Positions 62,538 through 64,000 of a stretch of 64,000 bases of DNA are shown here, piece after piece. The stretch spans positions 1-64,000 of the forward strand of contig JAZKAR010000016.1 of NCBI GenBank assembly GCA_040389065.1, written 5' to 3'. Each line of letters starts with the position of its first letter. Position 1 is the stretch's first letter. The notes under the pieces are model-generated. The model searched no databases and had not been told where the DNA came from. It saw nothing but the letters and a program-made list of their open reading frames with translations. The stretch comes from JAZKAR01 sp040389065. Its GTDB lineage: Bacteria; Pseudomonadota; Gammaproteobacteria; Burkholderiales; Casimicrobiaceae. The position numbers and the translations under genes were made by a program.

Positions 62538-63545
62538 ATGATTATTACCCGTACACCGTTTCGTATTTCTTTTTTTGGAGGAGGCACGGATTATCCTGCC
62601 TGGTATCGTAATAATGGTGGTGCTGTACTATCAACAACTATTAATAAATATTGTTATATTACTTGCCGTCACCTGCCTCCTTTTTTTGAGCACCGTTATC
62701 GCCTGATCTACTCACGTATAGAAACCGTGCAAAATATCGCTAATATTCAGCATCCTTCTGCGCGTGCGGTACTTGAGTTAGAAGGGCAACAATCTCAAGG
62801 CCTTGAGATCCATCATGATGGTGATCTTCCTGCTCGTGCTGGTTTAGGCACAAGTTCAGCGTTTACTGTTGGTCTCATTCATGCATTGAATACCTTGAAG
62901 GGTCGGCAGATTTCAAAGGAAATACTGGCGAGCCGATCTATTCATATAGAGCAAAATGTAATTGGTGAACATGTTGGATCACAAGATCAAGTATCTGCAG
63001 CATATGGAGGGTTTAACCGTATTAGCTTTTCATGTGACGATATAATCAGAGTTGACCCTGTTATTTTGCCAAAAGAAAGGGTTTTTGAGTTGCAGAGTCA
63101 CTTAATGCTATTTTTTACGCGTGTACAACGTACAGCTTCGGATATCGCAAAGTTGCAAATCGATAATATAAAAAATCGATACGCAGAATTAAATAGAATG
63201 CATGAAATGGTAGAGCAAGCCATTACGCTTTTAGGCAATGCTAATACGCCGATAGAAGACTTTGGTAAATTGCTGAATGAAAGCTGGCAATATAAGCGTA
63301 ATCTTTCTGAGTGTGTTACGACTCCAAGCATTGATGAAACCTATACGGCTGCACTTACAGCAGGTGCTATAGGGGGTAAAATTCTTGGAGCGGGTGGCGG
63401 CGGATTTTTGCTTCTGTTTGTGCCGCCGCAGCGTCAAGCAGCAGTGCGTGAGCGCTTAAAAAATCTTGTTTATGTGCCCTTTCAATTTGAGCATTCGGGT
63501 AGTCGTGTAGTTCTTTATCAGCCTAATGGATTGGGGGAACTATAA
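62538..63545 (+). CDS. GHMP kinase, D-glycero-D-manno-heptose 7-phosphate kinase-like
   Basis: A 335-residue sugar kinase of the GHMP superfamily. It has TRTPFRISFFGGGTDYPAWY at the N terminus, the ATP-binding motif GLGTSSA (102-108) preceded by LPARA, and KILGAGGGGF in the C-terminal part. It is closest by eye to HddA, which makes D-glycero-D-manno-heptose 1,7-bisphosphate for GDP-heptose. With the following GDP-fucose-synthase-like gene this suggests a GDP-heptose-derived surface sugar. Confidence 0.85.
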   Translation: MIITRTPFRISFFGGGTDYPAWYRNNGGAVLSTTINKYCYITCRHLPPFFEHRYRLIYSRIETVQNIANIQHPSARAVLELEGQQSQGLEIHHDGDLPARAGLGTSSAFTVGLIHALNTLKGRQISKEILASRSIHIEQNVIGEHVGSQDQVSAAYGGFNRISFSCDDIIRVDPVILPKERVFELQSHLMLFFTRVQRTASDIAKLQIDNIKNRYAELNRMHEMVEQAITLLGNANTPIEDFGKLLNESWQYKRNLSECVTTPSIDETYTAALTAGAIGGKILGAGGGGFLLLFVPPQRQAAVRERLKNLVYVPFQFEHSGSRVVLYQPNGLGEL

Positions 63546-63548
63546 AAT

Positions 63549-64000
63549 ATGGAGTTATCTTCTCGCATTTTCGTGGCTGGACATCAAGGGATGATAGGTT
63601 CAGCGGTGGTGCGTCAGTTAAGGCACAAGAAATACAAAAACTTGTTAATGCGAAATAAAACGCAGCTTGATTTAACTAATTTATACGCAGTAAATCAATT
63701 CTTCCAAATTGAAAAACCAGAGTACGTCGTATTAGCAGCCGGGCTAACAGGAGGAATTATGGAAAATCAACGTATACCAGCTGATTTTCTACATATTAAT
63801 CTATCTATAAGCCTTAATGTCTTAAATGCTGCCTATCATCATGGTATCAAAAAATTAATTTTTTTAGGTTCTTCCTGTATGTATCCACGTTATTGCGACC
63901 AGCCTATGACAGAGGAGATGCTTTTTTCTGGTAAGCCTGAAGAAACGTCTCTAGGAACATCCGTAAGCAAGCTGGCTGGTATGCAACTGTGTATTGCATA
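63549..64000 (+). CDS. GDP-L-fucose synthase-like reductase/epimerase, truncated by window end
   Basis: The first 150 residues of an extended SDR related to Fcl/WcaG, which epimerises and reduces GDP-4-keto-6-deoxy sugars. The dinucleotide motif is GHQGMIG, and the family segment LGSSCMYP keeps the Ser and Cys. The catalytic YxxxK, usually YAIAKIAG, reads TSVSKLAG with T137 in place of Tyr and K141 kept. This suggests altered or lost activity. It follows the kinase after three bases and runs off the window. Confidence 0.85.
   Translation, partial: MELSSRIFVAGHQGMIGSAVVRQLRHKKYKNLLMRNKTQLDLTNLYAVNQFFQIEKPEYVVLAAGLTGGIMENQRIPADFLHINLSISLNVLNAAYHHGIKKLIFLGSSCMYPRYCDQPMTEEMLFSGKPEETSLGTSVSKLAGMQLCIA

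Overview
The window looks like a chromosomal contig from a low-to-moderate GC gammaproteobacterium. The evidence is the gene orders clpP-clpX-lon-(tRNAs)-ppiD, yqgE-ruvX-pyrB-pyrC', hemX-hemY and rph-rdgB, bacterial tRNAs with encoded CCA, and a type I-F CRISPR repeat. I cannot fix the family. Many dispersed palindromic repeats, several eroded enzymes and the loss of usual operon partners (no tig before clpP, no hupB before ppiD, gatB without gatCA, hemXY without hemCD) fit a host-associated or genome-reducing lineage, but that is inference. A run of 10 Ns at 18050-18059 shows this is a scaffolded draft assembly.

Layout. 1-3168 is the leader-distal part of a large type I-F CRISPR array (53 repeats visible, 52 complete spacers), read left to right and ending in decayed repeats; its leader and any cas genes would lie outside the left edge. 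3695-11959 is a proteostasis block: thioredoxin 2, ClpP, ClpX, Lon, tRNA-Val, tRNA-Asp and PpiD. 12123-15220 is a three-gene adaptor/ATPase/permease ABC-2 exporter. 15340-24252 is mostly minus-strand housekeeping: HemY, HemX, a PyrC-like pseudo-dihydroorotase (broken by the N gap), an aspartate carbamoyltransferase homologue whose active site has been erased, RuvX, YqgE/AlgH, tRNA-Glu, tRNA-Ala, ProB and Obg. 24603-28688 is a gamma-carbonic-anhydrase-like gene, an atypical hybrid sensor kinase lacking its phospho-accepting His, and a stand-alone HPt protein, in one minus-strand operon. 28687-32236 carries TrhO, a family 2 glycosyltransferase and a three-gene cassette: a catalytic-domain-only Rieske oxygenase, a separate Rieske protein and a methyltransferase. 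32520-41850 is Ppa, TsaB, an isolated Csm5-like RAMP protein, GatB, a YafJ-like amidotransferase, RNase PH, RdgB and UbiA. 41876-52518 holds a GT-C-like membrane protein, a 2022-residue alpha-2-macroglobulin, a small Cys-rich exported protein and RecG. 52533-64000 is a low-GC surface-glycan locus: YfhO-like and GtrB-like proteins, a split transketolase, an epimerase, an APH-fold kinase and a sulfotransferase on the minus strand; a B12/radical-SAM enzyme, a heptose-kinase-like GHMP kinase and a GDP-fucose-synthase-like reductase (cut by the window end) on the plus strand.

Points of most interest: (i) the pyrB and pyrC' homologues are both catalytically dead by motif inspection, yet pyrB and the sequenced parts of pyrC' are open; (ii) the hybrid kinase keeps its ATPase motifs but has Ser in place of the H-box His; (iii) the Rieske oxygenase is split with its two domains in inverted gene order; (iv) a type III RAMP protein stands alone with a strong ribosome binding site in a genome that carries a type I-F array; (v) a family of about 55-120 bp palindromic elements sits in many of the larger intergenic gaps. 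All functional statements rest on reading motifs by eye; no database search was run.
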